Part shown: positions 41,507 through 50,700 of the stretch, piece by piece | Position numbering within the stretch: the stretch's first letter is position 1 | How the letters are laid out: each line of letters starts with the position of its first letter | Assembly: GCA_021108035.1 (NCBI GenBank) | Contig: JAIORQ010000075.1 | Location: 17,630-81,629 of the forward strand | DNA: 64,000 nt | Source of the DNA: Bacteroidales bacterium | GTDB taxonomy: Bacteria > Bacteroidota > Bacteroidia > Bacteroidales > JAADGE01 | Reading direction: 5' to 3' | Made by a program: the position numbers and the translations under genes | Notes under the pieces: generated by a model | What the model was told of the DNA's origin: nothing | Database searches by the model: none | The model's input: the letters and a program-made list of their open reading frames with translations, nothing else

Positions 41507-42889
41507 ATGTCATTACCATATGCAGAACCCTATAAAATAAAAATGGTAGAACAAATCTATCGAAGTACGCAAGAAGAGCGTGAACAATGGATTAAAGATG
41601 CTGATTATAACTTATTCAACTTGAAAAGTGAACAGGTTTATATTGACTTGTTGACAGATTCCGGAACCGGTTCCATGTCAGATAAACAATGGTCGGCAAT
41701 GATGTTGGGTGATGAAAGTTATGCCGGTGCTTCTTCTTATTATAAAATGAAAGATGCGATAAAAAGTATTCTCGGATTTGATTATTTCTTACCGACTCAT
41801 CAAGGAAGAGCTGCCGAAAATGTATTATTTTCAGCTATGGTTAAAGAAGGCGATGTTGTTCCGGGTAATTCCCATTTTGATACTACCAAAGGGCATATTG
41901 AATTCAGAAAAGCTAAAGCAATAGATTGTACAATTGATGAAGCTTTTGATACAACTTTAAATTATCCTTTTAAAGGTAATTTGGATTTGGAGAAATTGGA
42001 AGCAGTGCTGAAAGAATATCCAAAGGAAAAGATACCGATGATTATTGTAACAATTACAAATAATTCATCAGGCGGGCAACCTGTTTCATTGCAAAATATG
42101 AAAGATGTTAAAACACTGGCCGATAAATATGATATACCTGTGTTCTATGATTCTGCACGTTTTGCAGAAAATGCATATTTTATAAAAATCCGTGAAGAAG
42201 CATATAAGCATAAAACAATCAAAGAGATTGTTAAGGAAATGTATAAATATGCCGACGGAATGACAATGAGCAGTAAAAAGGATGCAATTGTAAATATGGG
42301 CGGATTCATCGGCATGAGAAGTGAAGAGTTATTTAAAAAAGCTTCTGTGTATAATATTATGTTTGAAGGTTACATTACATACGGAGGAATGTCAGGCAGA
42401 GATATGAATGCTTTAGCTCAGGGTTTAGATGAAGGAACAGAATTTGACGTTTTAGAAGCCAGAATAAAACAAGTAGAATATCTCGGAAATAAATTAATGG
42501 AATGTGGTATACCGTTACAGCAACCAATAGGCGGGCATGCCGTATTTGTTGATGCTAAACGTTTTCTGCCGCAAATAAAGAAAGAAGAGTATATTGCTCA
42601 AACTGTTGCTGTTGAGTTGTATATTGTGGGCGGAATACGCGGTGTTGAAATAGGAACAATTTTAGCTGACAGAGATCCTGAAACTCGTAAAAACCGTTAT
42701 CCTGAATTAGAATTTGTCAGACTTGCAATTCCGAGAAGAACATATACAAACAGCCATATGGATTATGTTGCCGCAGTATGCAAAAAAATATTTGATAACA
42801 GACATGAAGCTAAACATGGTATGCGAATACTGGAAGAAGCACCGATTATGAGGCATTTTACGGTGAAGTTGGAGAAAATAAAGAGCTAA
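41507..42889 (+). CDS. tnaA: Tryptophanase (tryptophan indole-lyase)
   Basis: 460 residues, the family length. It splits L-tryptophan into indole, pyruvate and ammonia with PLP. The PLP lysine lies in MTMSSKKDAIVNMGG. Choice between tryptophanase and the related tyrosine phenol-lyase: HFDTTKGH keeps the Asp of tryptophanases, and GIRGVEIGTIL has Ile where tyrosine phenol-lyase has the phenol-binding Arg (ERG). Other signatures: LTDSGTGSMSDKQW, PTHQGRAAEN, FYDSARFAENAYFI and IPRRTYTNSHMD. A MATE exporter follows 46 bp downstream, then a ROK kinase, probably one operon. Confidence 0.92.
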   Translation: MSLPYAEPYKIKMVEQIYRSTQEEREQWIKDADYNLFNLKSEQVYIDLLTDSGTGSMSDKQWSAMMLGDESYAGASSYYKMKDAIKSILGFDYFLPTHQGRAAENVLFSAMVKEGDVVPGNSHFDTTKGHIEFRKAKAIDCTIDEAFDTTLNYPFKGNLDLEKLEAVLKEYPKEKIPMIIVTITNNSSGGQPVSLQNMKDVKTLADKYDIPVFYDSARFAENAYFIKIREEAYKHKTIKEIVKEMYKYADGMTMSSKKDAIVNMGGFIGMRSEELFKKASVYNIMFEGYITYGGMSGRDMNALAQGLDEGTEFDVLEARIKQVEYLGNKLMECGIPLQQPIGGHAVFVDAKRFLPQIKKEEYIAQTVAVELYIVGGIRGVEIGTILADRDPETRKNRYPELEFVRLAIPRRTYTNSHMDYVAAVCKKIFDNRHEAKHGMRILEEAPIMRHFTVKLEKIKS

Positions 42890-42935
42890 AATTTTAGAAA
42901 GAATAATTAATGAACAAGAAAATTAAGAAGGAATT

Positions 42936-44333
42936 TTGAAAGATCTCACCATAGGAAAAGAAGGTAAGATAATATTGCTGTTTGCATTACCTATGCTACT
43001 CGGAAATGTGTTTCAACAACTATATGTTTTTGTTGACAGTATTGTTGTAGGTAATTATTTGGGAAAAGGAGCATTAACTGCTGTAGGTGCTTCTTTTCCG
43101 ATATTTTTTGCTTTAATTTCTCTTGGTATAGGATTAGCTACGGGTGCAGGTGTTGTAATTTCTCAATTTTTCGGTGCAAAGCAATTTGATAATCTTCAAA
43201 AAGGGATAGATACTATGTATATTATTCTTTTTGTTTCTTCGATTGTTATCGGTGTAGCAGGTATTGTTTTTATTGATGAAATATTAGAACTTGTTAAACT
43301 TCCGGAAGGTACAACTTCTTCTGCAAAAATTTATTTAACCATATTACTTTCCGGATTAGTATTAGATTTCGGGTATAACGGTACCGCAGCAATTTTCAGA
43401 AGCTTGGGAGATTCCAAAACTCCTTTATATTTTTTAATTGTAGCAAGTATCACAAATATTGTTTTGGATATCATATTCATTAAATATTTGAATATGGGAA
43501 TTGAAGGAATTGCTTATGCGACTTTAATTTCAAAAGGAGGTGCGTTTTTGTCGGCTGTCATTTATATCCGAAAAAAATATGATTTATTTAAAATCCATTT
43601 GTTTGGTTTGAAATATAGTAAAGATATATTTTTTAAGAGTGTTAAAATCGGTTTACCTTCCGGTTTACAGCATATGTTTGTTGCTTTGGGTATGATGGCT
43701 ATATACCGAATTGTCAGTAAATTCGGGATGACAGTAACTGATGCTTATTCCGTAGCTATGAGAATTGATTTTTTCGGAATGGTACCTGCAATGAGCTTTT
43801 CGATGGCACTTACTGCATTTACGGGACAAAATGTCGGTGCAGGAAGAATTGATCGTGTAAAGCAAGGATTAAAAGCGACAATTCTTATGTCGGGTAGTAT
43901 TGCAGTATTAATCAGTTTAATAGTTATGTCAACAGCCGAGATACTGATGAATGCTTTTACTCCGGATGGTGAAATTATCAGAATAGGAACAGAATATTTA
44001 ATGATTGTAAGTTCATTTTATTTTATCTTTTCGGTGATGTTTTCTCTGACGGGGGTTTTCAGAGGAGCAGGTGATACATTATTTCCGATGTTTATAACAT
44101 TATTAACATTATGGGTAATAAGAGTTCCGCTTTCAGAATATTTATCAAGATTTTACGGGGAAACAGGCATTTGGATTGCATTACCTGTTACATGGGCATT
44201 TGGTATGACTGCATCTGCGATCTATTTCTTTACAGGAAGATGGAAGAGGAAAGCTGTTGTAAAAGTTGAAGAAGTTTATGTTACACAAAGTCGTCTGCCT
44301 ATCGGCGGACAGGAAAAGAAGCAAAAGAGTTGA
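42936..44333 (+). CDS. MATE-family efflux transporter
   Basis: 465 residues, 12 predicted membrane helices in two related halves. LFALPMLLGNVFQQLYVFVD at the N-terminus and the VDSIVVGNYLG region are typical; the second half has FGMVPAMSFSMALTAFTGQN. MATE pumps export cationic drugs or metabolites using Na+ or H+. The start is TTG at 42936 behind a good AAGAAGGA ribosome site; no ATG is available. The C-terminal 20 residues are encoded in part by a short palindrome (44293-44310). It lies between tnaA and a ROK kinase; a link to indole export is possible but unproven. Confidence 0.9.
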   Translation: MKDLTIGKEGKIILLFALPMLLGNVFQQLYVFVDSIVVGNYLGKGALTAVGASFPIFFALISLGIGLATGAGVVISQFFGAKQFDNLQKGIDTMYIILFVSSIVIGVAGIVFIDEILELVKLPEGTTSSAKIYLTILLSGLVLDFGYNGTAAIFRSLGDSKTPLYFLIVASITNIVLDIIFIKYLNMGIEGIAYATLISKGGAFLSAVIYIRKKYDLFKIHLFGLKYSKDIFFKSVKIGLPSGLQHMFVALGMMAIYRIVSKFGMTVTDAYSVAMRIDFFGMVPAMSFSMALTAFTGQNVGAGRIDRVKQGLKATILMSGSIAVLISLIVMSTAEILMNAFTPDGEIIRIGTEYLMIVSSFYFIFSVMFSLTGVFRGAGDTLFPMFITLLTLWVIRVPLSEYLSRFYGETGIWIALPVTWAFGMTASAIYFFTGRWKRKAVVKVEEVYVTQSRLPIGGQEKKQKS

Positions 44334-44382
44334 TTAATTGAAAAGACAGTCAGAATAATTTAATAATCAGATAATTTCTTGT

Positions 44383-45354
44383 ATGAAAGAAATTGTAATC
44401 GGAATAGATATAGGCGGAACAAATACTGTTTTCGGAATTGTTGACAGAGTCGGGAATATTTTGTCTGAACAAAAACTTTCTACAAAAGGATATAAAAACG
44501 TTCAGAAATATGTTGATGAATTATCTTCTGTGATTAAAAAGGAATTTTTATTATTGAACAAAGAATTTGCTTTGAAAGGTATCGGCATCGGAGCTCCAAA
44601 CGGGAATTTTTATAAAGGAACAATAGAGCATGCTGCTAATCTTGAGTGGAAAGGAATTATTCCGATTGCTGATTTAGTTAAAGAACAGTTTGATGTACCG
44701 GTATTAATAACAAATGATGCCAATGCAGGTGCTTTGGGTGAGAAATTATACGGTGGTGCCAAAAACATGAATGATTTTATATTCATAACATTAGGGACAG
44801 GCTTGGGTAGCGGAATCGTATCAAACGGAAAATTGATATACGGACACGATGGTTTTGCCGGTGAAATAGGACATACAATTGCTGTACCTGACGGAAGAGA
44901 ATGTGGCTGCGGCAGAAAAGGTTGTTTAGAAACTTATGCTTCAGCAACAGGAATTGTCAGAACTGCAAAAGAAATTCTGAAACAATCTTCCGGAAACAGT
45001 CTTTTAAGAAATATTGATTTGGGTGAGCTCAGCTCAAAACTGATTTATGAAAAAGCAAAATTAGGTGATGAACTTGCGAAATCAGTTTTTGATTTCACAT
45101 CTGAAATACTCGGAAAATCGTTAGCTGATGCTGTTGCTTATACAAGCCCCGAAGCTGTTTTTTTATTTGGCGGACTTGCAAATGCAGAGGATCTTTTATT
45201 GAAACCGGTAAAAGATTATATGGAAAAGAATTTATTGAGTATTTACAAAAATAAAGTTAAAATATTACCGTCAGTCTTAAAAAACGGACAAGCTGCATTA
45301 CTTGGTGCGGCAGCATTAATTTGGACGGAAAACTATTATAAAAAAACGGAGTAG
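44383..45354 (+). CDS. ROK-family sugar kinase (glucokinase-like)
   Basis: 323 residues. The ATP phosphate-1 motif is GIDIGGTNTVFGIVD. The ROK zinc motif is present as ECGCGRKGCLETYAS (about 178-192), with GLGSGIVSNGKLIYG and GFAGEIGHT giving the catalytic and metal region. It phosphorylates a hexose such as glucose or an N-acetylhexosamine; without a structural or biochemical guide the sugar cannot be fixed. It is the third gene of the tnaA-MATE-ROK run, 49 bp after the MATE stop. A weak hairpin (GTAGATA with TATCTAC, 45351-45374) overlaps its stop. Confidence 0.9.
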   Translation: MKEIVIGIDIGGTNTVFGIVDRVGNILSEQKLSTKGYKNVQKYVDELSSVIKKEFLLLNKEFALKGIGIGAPNGNFYKGTIEHAANLEWKGIIPIADLVKEQFDVPVLITNDANAGALGEKLYGGAKNMNDFIFITLGTGLGSGIVSNGKLIYGHDGFAGEIGHTIAVPDGRECGCGRKGCLETYASATGIVRTAKEILKQSSGNSLLRNIDLGELSSKLIYEKAKLGDELAKSVFDFTSEILGKSLADAVAYTSPEAVFLFGGLANAEDLLLKPVKDYMEKNLLSIYKNKVKILPSVLKNGQAALLGAAALIWTENYYKKTE

Positions 45355-45397
45355 ATACGCTATTGCTTATCTACGCCGAAATTAGATGTAAAAACTT

Positions 45398-45565
45398 TTA
45401 TTCTTTTACAATTTTTGTTGTAAATATTTCTTTATCTGTTTGAATACTTATTATGTATATTCCGTTTTCAAAATTTGATAAATCAATAGTTTCATTTTGT
45501 TTTATTGTTATTTTTTCAAATAATTGTTTTCCGGTTATATCAGAAATTATTAGTTTTTGAATATT
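45398..45565 (-). pseudogene. Orphan T9SS C-terminal sorting domain remnant
   Basis: A minus-strand frame of 55 codons ends in TAA at 45398 and reads like the end of a type A sorting domain: KLIISDITGKQLFEK, then IDLSNFENGIYIIS and TTKIVKE. There is no start or upstream passenger; upstream sequence turns into AT-rich intergenic DNA with GCACGAATTTTATT. It is the 3' stump of a deleted secreted-protein gene. Confidence 0.7.
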
Positions 45566-45819
45566 GAGACCACTCCGAAAAGTATAAAAGCCACGAATGC
45601 ACGAATTTTATTAAATTTTAAAATGCTACAAATCATACTGTTATATTTTACCAAATTAACTCTAATTTCCAAAAACTTCATTTTATGAGTGGACTCAACC
45701 TTTTTTATTATAGCATTTAATCATTTTAGCATTTTTAGATAAGCCAAAACAATTTTTTAAGTTTAAGCATAACTAATTTACCACTAAAATAACAGTAGAA
45801 CCTTTTAAGTATTGTATTA
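45566..45819. other. Intergenic region downstream of the POT-like transporter
   Basis: About 250 bp without a gene. It contains the phrase GCCACGAATGCACGAATTTT, an ACTGTTATATTTTACC-like word near 45640, and at 45781-45802 the reverse complement of the bipartite-element end motif (see that entry). No terminator was recognised. Confidence 0.5.
45781..45802. repeat. End motif of the bipartite intergenic element, inverted copy
   Basis: On the minus strand GGTTCTACTGTTATTTTAGT then GG, sharing 18 of the first 18 bases with the element ends at 22773 and 50701. It begins 17 bp after the stop of the transporter gene. Confidence 0.6.
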
Positions 45820-47223
45820 TTAAGATGCCTGTATCTGTTGTCTTTTAGCATCACGGGCTTTCAGTACTTTACTGTAAACAATTAACATAATTGCAGCAAC
45901 AAATGCTACTGTTGCGAATAAATACCAAATATAATGTGCATTTGCAGATGCAGCAACCCACTCTTCATGTGTATCAAAAAGAGTAGGGTCGGGGCAATAT
46001 CTGTTGAGCAAGAAACCTGAAACTCCAAAACCTATAAATGAAGAAATGAATGAATGTAAATGGCTGAATCCCAAATATAAACCCTCTTCGCCTTTTGGTG
46101 ACTGCAATGAAAAATATTCCAGAAATCTGGGAGAAATAAAAGATTCTGCAAGTCCTTGAAACATAATTCCGATAATCATCATAAAAGCAATAGGATGCAT
46201 GTGGAAAAATCCTAAATCAATGTTTCCGCTTAACCAATTTCCTGAAGCCATTGCTAATGCAGAAATCGGCATAATAAACATTCCGACAGTCATTGAAAAC
46301 AAAGGTGTTTTTCTGCGCATCATTTGAGTTATCCATGCAACTGTAAGAACTACAACCAGAGGATTAACATTTGCGTACCAAGAGGGTGATGCACCTTCAC
46401 CTGCCATTCTTAAAACATATTTCGGCATGGTTGCATACAATTGATGTTGTACAATCCAAAAACCGGTTATGATTATAATTAGAATCATTAATCTTAAATT
46501 AGTAGAGACTTTTACTAAGGCATGCCAAATTTCTTTAAACGATTTACCTTCGCCTTCATGTTTATGACTTTTAAATATCAGAAAAACGATAATAAGAGCC
46601 AGTAATGTCATTCCTGCAGAGAAGTAATTCAAATTAATTAACCCGAGATTTCCCATACTGTCTCTCAATGGCTTTACAATAGTCTTTCCTGAAAAAGCTC
46701 CGATATTAACCATCATGTAAAATATGGAGAAACCTCTTGCACGATTTTTTTTTGAAGTTTCTTTTGCAATAGTTCCTGTAATAACTGATTTAATAAAGGA
46801 ACCGCCTACCACAATAAGTAACATTATCGGTAATAAATAATATCTTATGGAAGAAGTTCTCAATCCGTTATAATTAACTTCTCTTCCATATTCTACAAGT
46901 CCTTTTGATTCTAAAAAAGTAGGGAATATTGCTAAACCTGCATATCCTATTGTTAACAATGTAAAAGCAAGCAGTAAAGCTTTTTTAAATCCGATTTTAT
47001 CGGCATATGCTCCGCTGAAAGGAGGTAAAAAATATAATACTGAAGAAAATCCTGCGGCAATTAAACCGGCTTGAATATCTGAAAAACCGATAATTCGGGA
47101 TAAATATAAGGTAATGACTATAAAAACGCCGTAATAGGCAGCTCTTTCAAGTAATTCAACTGTGTTTGCAGTCCAAAATGCGCGTGAAAACCCTTTTAAT
47201 CCACGTGGTTCTGATGTTGTCAT
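45820..47223 (-). CDS. Major facilitator transporter, POT/PTR-like
   Basis: 467 residues with about 12 membrane helices. The N-terminal VELLERAAYYGVFIVITLYL carries the E-R-x-x-Y-Y-G pattern typical of proton-dependent oligopeptide transporters. GAYADKIGFKKALLLAF is the MFS loop 2-3 motif. LYLGFSHLHSFISSFIGFG lies in the second half. It probably moves small peptides or related solutes with protons. Its C-terminus (KARDAKRQQIQAS) is cytosolic. It seems monocistronic, and a TATATTCG near-match to the -7 element lies just upstream. Confidence 0.82.
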   Translation of the reverse strand: MTTSEPRGLKGFSRAFWTANTVELLERAAYYGVFIVITLYLSRIIGFSDIQAGLIAAGFSSVLYFLPPFSGAYADKIGFKKALLLAFTLLTIGYAGLAIFPTFLESKGLVEYGREVNYNGLRTSSIRYYLLPIMLLIVVGGSFIKSVITGTIAKETSKKNRARGFSIFYMMVNIGAFSGKTIVKPLRDSMGNLGLINLNYFSAGMTLLALIIVFLIFKSHKHEGEGKSFKEIWHALVKVSTNLRLMILIIIITGFWIVQHQLYATMPKYVLRMAGEGASPSWYANVNPLVVVLTVAWITQMMRRKTPLFSMTVGMFIMPISALAMASGNWLSGNIDLGFFHMHPIAFMMIIGIMFQGLAESFISPRFLEYFSLQSPKGEEGLYLGFSHLHSFISSFIGFGVSGFLLNRYCPDPTLFDTHEEWVAASANAHYIWYLFATVAFVAAIMLIVYSKVLKARDAKRQQIQAS

Positions 47224-47584
47224 ATTGTGAGTTGAGTGTAAAAAGATGCGAATATATAAATTAATATATATTTCTGAAAATTATATTTGAAACGGAAGAT
47301 AAATTATACTATTACTATAAATTATTAACAAACATTGCTTTCCGAAATAATCGGAACAATTCGTCCCGGTTTTCTTACGGGATTGTCAATAATTTTGTTG
47401 TTTACAATTTAATAAGTTTTTCAATTGTTACATTGCTTTTTTTTAACAATTTAACAATTCAGCAATGTAACAACAGCGAAGCCCTCACTGAAAGTAATTT
47501 GATACTTTAATATTATTGGACAATGTCAACTTTTTTTTGGAAACTTCTGAAAAAATCTATTTTATTATTGATTTAAGGTGTATG
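47224..47584. other. Intergenic region with hairpin family copy C
   Basis: 361 bp without a gene. A hairpin at 47425-47473 pairs TTGTTACATTGCT perfectly with AGCAATGTAACAA. A second, smaller inverted word (ATTCGTCCCGG with TACGGGATTG nearby, about 47357-47387) may terminate transcription. Nothing else was recognised. Confidence 0.5.
47425..47473. repeat. Dispersed intergenic hairpin family, copy C
   Basis: A 13-bp perfect stem (47425-47437 with 47461-47473). Compared with copy B at 60775, the sixth stem pair is A-T here and T-A there, a compensatory change that supports a structured element. Confidence 0.7.
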
Positions 47585-48454
47585 TTAAAAATTTATTCCA
47601 AATTCCTTTCTTAACATTTCAGAATCTTCTTTTATTAATTGTTCGGCAAATCTGCGATTTTCATTTGTAATTGGTTTGTAAACAGTTTCTGTTCTGTTTA
47701 AATTTGACAGTTTTTCAGGAAGTTTGGAATGAAGAATTTTTGATTTTATTTTTTTCGGCAAAATTTTCCTCAACAATATCCGCATAGGATTATTACGATT
47801 TAATAAAAATTGTTGCAAAACTTTTGATTTAGATTTTGCTGCTTTATTTGCTTTAATATCTGTCTTTATATCAACAAATTCTGAAATATTTAAAAAGTCT
47901 GATAATTTATTTAATAATGTTTTTGTTTTAAGCTCATTTGTTTTCAATATTAAAAAATTCTCTTTCGGAAAATAATTCATCCAGTAACTTATATGTTCAA
48001 AATATTTGCTTTGGTACAAGTTACACAAATTATTTTGTTTAATGATATCTGAATTTTTAATATGAAAATTTTCATTTTCTACGGATTCAATAAATGAAAC
48101 ATTTTTATTTAAGTATCCGTTGTTTATTGAATAATTATATCCTGAAAAAGCTCTGACAATAGGTTCACGGAGCATAATAATAATTTTCATATTCGGATTG
48201 TACCGGTTTATTCTTTTTGGAGCTTCTTTATCAATCAGAAGATAAGTATCTGCACTTGCTTTAATTTGATTTTCTGTTGCATTAAAAAATGAATGATAAT
48301 AGTCTTCTCCGCGTGCAAAAAGATCAGCCAATGAGAAATAATGAATTTCTTTAATTTTTGAAAAGCAAACATCCGGATGACTTTCAAGATATTCGTATAA
48401 ACTTGTTGTTCCGGATCGTCCGGCTCCGATAATAATCGCATCAACTTTTTTCAT
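47585..48454 (-). CDS. Sulfotransferase family protein
   Basis: 289 residues. The PAPS 5'-phosphosulfate loop is AIIIGAGRSGTTSLYEYLES near the N-terminus. The 3'-phosphate region is KIIIMLREPIVRAFSGYNYS (about 92-112), with the R-x3-R-x-x-S pattern of heparan-sulfate-type sulfotransferases. KEIHYFSL fits the substrate-binding stretch. It would transfer sulfate to a sugar or other hydroxyl or amine acceptor. Its start overlaps the stop of the polysaccharide deacetylase gene by 4 bp, which suggests both act on the same glycan, for example an exopolysaccharide. Confidence 0.87.
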   Translation of the reverse strand: MKKVDAIIIGAGRSGTTSLYEYLESHPDVCFSKIKEIHYFSLADLFARGEDYYHSFFNATENQIKASADTYLLIDKEAPKRINRYNPNMKIIIMLREPIVRAFSGYNYSINNGYLNKNVSFIESVENENFHIKNSDIIKQNNLCNLYQSKYFEHISYWMNYFPKENFLILKTNELKTKTLLNKLSDFLNISEFVDIKTDIKANKAAKSKSKVLQQFLLNRNNPMRILLRKILPKKIKSKILHSKLPEKLSNLNRTETVYKPITNENRRFAEQLIKEDSEMLRKEFGINF

Positions 48455-49506
48455 CTTCGTTTTATTTTATGTTTTCCTGTCATACGCTTTATTATATACA
48501 ATAGATATTCAGTTTTGACGGTTTTTTCAGCACTTAATCCGTGCAACTCTATCGGTATTCTTTGTATGTTTTGAGAAACTGTATCCTTTTTTATTCCTGC
48601 AGTACCGAAGGTGTAATCTGCATGTTTTTTATCGAATATTTCATTGAAAAATTCTAAAGAAATCTTATCATCCGTAAACGGAAAAGCAAATAATTTTTCA
48701 TCGGTATCGAATTCATTTACAACATATTCAAGGCTGCCGACAGTTTGATTTATTTGAGAATTTAAATCTAATTTTGAATATAAAGGATGATCTATGCTGT
48801 GAGCACCGATTATATTGCCGTTAGTAATCATTTCCGAAATTTGCTTCTTTGTCAAATACGGTTCCTTTTCTTTTAGATACTTACTAAAATCGACATTAAT
48901 AATACTTGCAATTTTATTAAGTATATCTTGTCCTTTATGGCTGACAATTAATAGTTCAGCAGTTATTTTCTTTACTGAAAATTCCGTTCTTGAATTTAAA
49001 AGAGAAGAAATTTCTTTTAAAGTATCGGACGGATAAGTTCCGTTCATCAACTTTTCAATTAGAATGCTTGCTTTATATTTATAAAACAGGTCTTTATTAT
49101 CAACAAATGCCGGGTTTAAAAAATATGTCGCAGTAATACCGTATTCTTTCAATATCGGGGAAATAATATCATAACATTCTTTTAATCCGTCATCAAAGGA
49201 TAAACAGAAGCAAGGAACATCATTTTGTAAAGGTTTTTCAGGAATATAATTAATTGCTTGAAAATATTTTATTATAAAATTCAAATCTTTTCTGAATTGC
49301 TTTACAGCTCTTACTTTGTATAAATGTTTGACATGAACAGGCGGATTATCGCTTACAATATGATAAAACGGATATATAACTTTAATTCCGGAAAGTTTTA
49401 TTAATATTCTAACCGGAATTAAGAATGTAAAAAAGGATAATATATTAAATATTGTATTTTTCAATATTCTGTTAGCTTGTATCCGTGCCACGCTGCAGCG
49501 TGGCAC
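48451..49506 (-). CDS. Polysaccharide deacetylase family protein
   Basis: Up to 351 residues. NodB-homology motifs: CFCLSFDDGLKECYDI (motif 1, Asp-Asp) and IIGAHSIDHPLYSKL (motif 2, His-x3-His), followed by FAFPFTDDKIS in place of the usual motif-3 R-P. It removes N- or O-acetyl groups from polysaccharide. The start is uncertain: the longest frame opens with GTG at 49506 inside a 26-bp palindrome, and a TTG at 49464 (LKNTIFNILSF) is a reasonable alternative. There is no ATG. It overlaps the downstream sulfotransferase gene by 4 bp. Confidence 0.82.
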   Translation of the reverse strand: MPRCSVARIQANRILKNTIFNILSFFTFLIPVRILIKLSGIKVIYPFYHIVSDNPPVHVKHLYKVRAVKQFRKDLNFIIKYFQAINYIPEKPLQNDVPCFCLSFDDGLKECYDIISPILKEYGITATYFLNPAFVDNKDLFYKYKASILIEKLMNGTYPSDTLKEISSLLNSRTEFSVKKITAELLIVSHKGQDILNKIASIINVDFSKYLKEKEPYLTKKQISEMITNGNIIGAHSIDHPLYSKLDLNSQINQTVGSLEYVVNEFDTDEKLFAFPFTDDKISLEFFNEIFDKKHADYTFGTAGIKKDTVSQNIQRIPIELHGLSAEKTVKTEYLLYIIKRMTGKHKIKRR

Positions 49507-49508
49507 GG
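49483..49508. repeat. 26-bp perfect palindrome between rlmN and the deacetylase gene
   Basis: CCGTGCCACGCTG is followed directly by its reverse complement CAGCGTGGCACGG. It lies 3 bp beyond the rlmN stop and is unusually GC-rich for this window. It may act as a transcript end for rlmN or be a dispersed palindrome. Confidence 0.85.
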
Positions 49509-49511
49509 TGT

Positions 49512-50537
49512 TTATTGCTTTTTATCTGTTAACTCTTTCGTTGATAAAAGTCCGCAAGCAGCATCAATATCTTGTCCTCTTGATGCTCTGATTGTTGCTG
49601 TTATTCCTCTTTCATTTAATCTGTCTCTGAATTTTTCCATACTTTTCTCATCAGTTCCTTTCAAATCAGTTCCGGGTATTTCATGAAAACGAATCAGATT
49701 TACTCTTGCCCAAAAACCGCTGACTTTCTTTGCAAGCTTATCGGCATGTTCCATACTGTCGTTAAACCCTTTAAACATAATATATTCAAAAGAAATTCGC
49801 CTTTGTCTGCCGAAGTGATGATTTCTTACAACACTTAATACTTCACTTATTGGATTTGTTTTTTGCACAGGCATTATCTTTAAACGCTCGTCATTAAAAG
49901 GCGTATGGATACTTATTGCCAAATTACATTTGCTTTCATCTAAATAACGTTTTAAACCTTTAATAATTCCGTTTGTGGATACCGTAATTCTTTTAGGGCT
50001 CCATGCAAAGCCGTAGTCGGCGGTCATAATTTCCAAGCTTTTCAAAACTTCGTCTAAATTATCAAAAGGTTCGCCCATTCCCATAAAAACAATATTTGTT
50101 AAATTATTAAATTCAGGCAAACTTTTTATTTGATTTAAAATTTGATTACAGCTTAAATGTGCTTGAAAACCTTGTTTTCCGGTCATGCAAAATTCACAGG
50201 CATATTTACATCCTGCTTGCGATGAAACACATAATGTTGCTTTGTCTTTTGAAGGTATGTATGCTGCTTCAATATAATGTTCGCTTGCTTTAAAAAGATA
50301 CTTTTTAGTTCCGTCAGTTGAACTTTGAACATTGATGTGCGGGTCTAATCCTATATCATATTCTTCTTTTAAAATATCTCTTGTTTTTTTTGAGATATTT
50401 GTCATTTCATCAATGGAATGAATATCTTTTTTATATAACCAATCTGTAATCTGATTTGCTGTATATAAGGGAAGATTATAACTTTTAATGATGTCTTTTA
50501 TTTCTGTTAATGTTTTACCGAATAATTGTTTTTTCAT
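49512..50537 (-). CDS. rlmN: 23S rRNA (adenine2503-C2)-methyltransferase, radical SAM
   Basis: 341 residues. The radical SAM cluster is C-x3-C-x2-C in CKYACEFCMTGKQGF. The flanking signatures TLCVSSQAGCKYAC, NIVFMGMGEPFDNLD, ITVSTNGI, LAISIHTPFND and the C-terminal DIDAACGLL with the second catalytic Cys are all present. It methylates A2503 of 23S rRNA (and A37 of some tRNAs) at C2. It is followed by a palindrome and then the deacetylase and sulfotransferase genes. Confidence 0.95.
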   Translation of the reverse strand: MKKQLFGKTLTEIKDIIKSYNLPLYTANQITDWLYKKDIHSIDEMTNISKKTRDILKEEYDIGLDPHINVQSSTDGTKKYLFKASEHYIEAAYIPSKDKATLCVSSQAGCKYACEFCMTGKQGFQAHLSCNQILNQIKSLPEFNNLTNIVFMGMGEPFDNLDEVLKSLEIMTADYGFAWSPKRITVSTNGIIKGLKRYLDESKCNLAISIHTPFNDERLKIMPVQKTNPISEVLSVVRNHHFGRQRRISFEYIMFKGFNDSMEHADKLAKKVSGFWARVNLIRFHEIPGTDLKGTDEKSMEKFRDRLNERGITATIRASRGQDIDAACGLLSTKELTDKKQ

Positions 50538-50645
50538 CTTATTTTGCCTTTAAACAGTACTTTGAAAATGACCAAAATTAATTGTATTTTTGTTATAAAC
50601 ACAGTATTCACAAATAATCTGATAAAAACAAACAGAAGTTGCCGT

Positions 50646-50677
50646 AAAAAAAAGAGATTGCAATTGCTGCAATCTCT
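50646..50677 (-). terminator. Intrinsic terminator downstream of the universal stress protein gene
   Basis: On the minus strand AGAGATTGCA pairs with TGCAATCTCT (10 bp, 5-base loop), followed by eight T. It lies beyond the bipartite element copy at 50701-50878. Confidence 0.85.
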
Positions 50678-50700
50678 GATTCCGGCAATATGAAAAAATT

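Noticed and set aside
41507..42889. Tyrosine phenol-lyase instead of tryptophanase
   Set aside because: The phenol-binding Arg region reads VEIG rather than MERG, and HFDTT keeps the Asp typical of tryptophanases.
42936..45354. tnaA neighbours read as a tryptophan permease operon
   Set aside because: The transporter is a MATE efflux protein, not an AAAP or NSS tryptophan importer.
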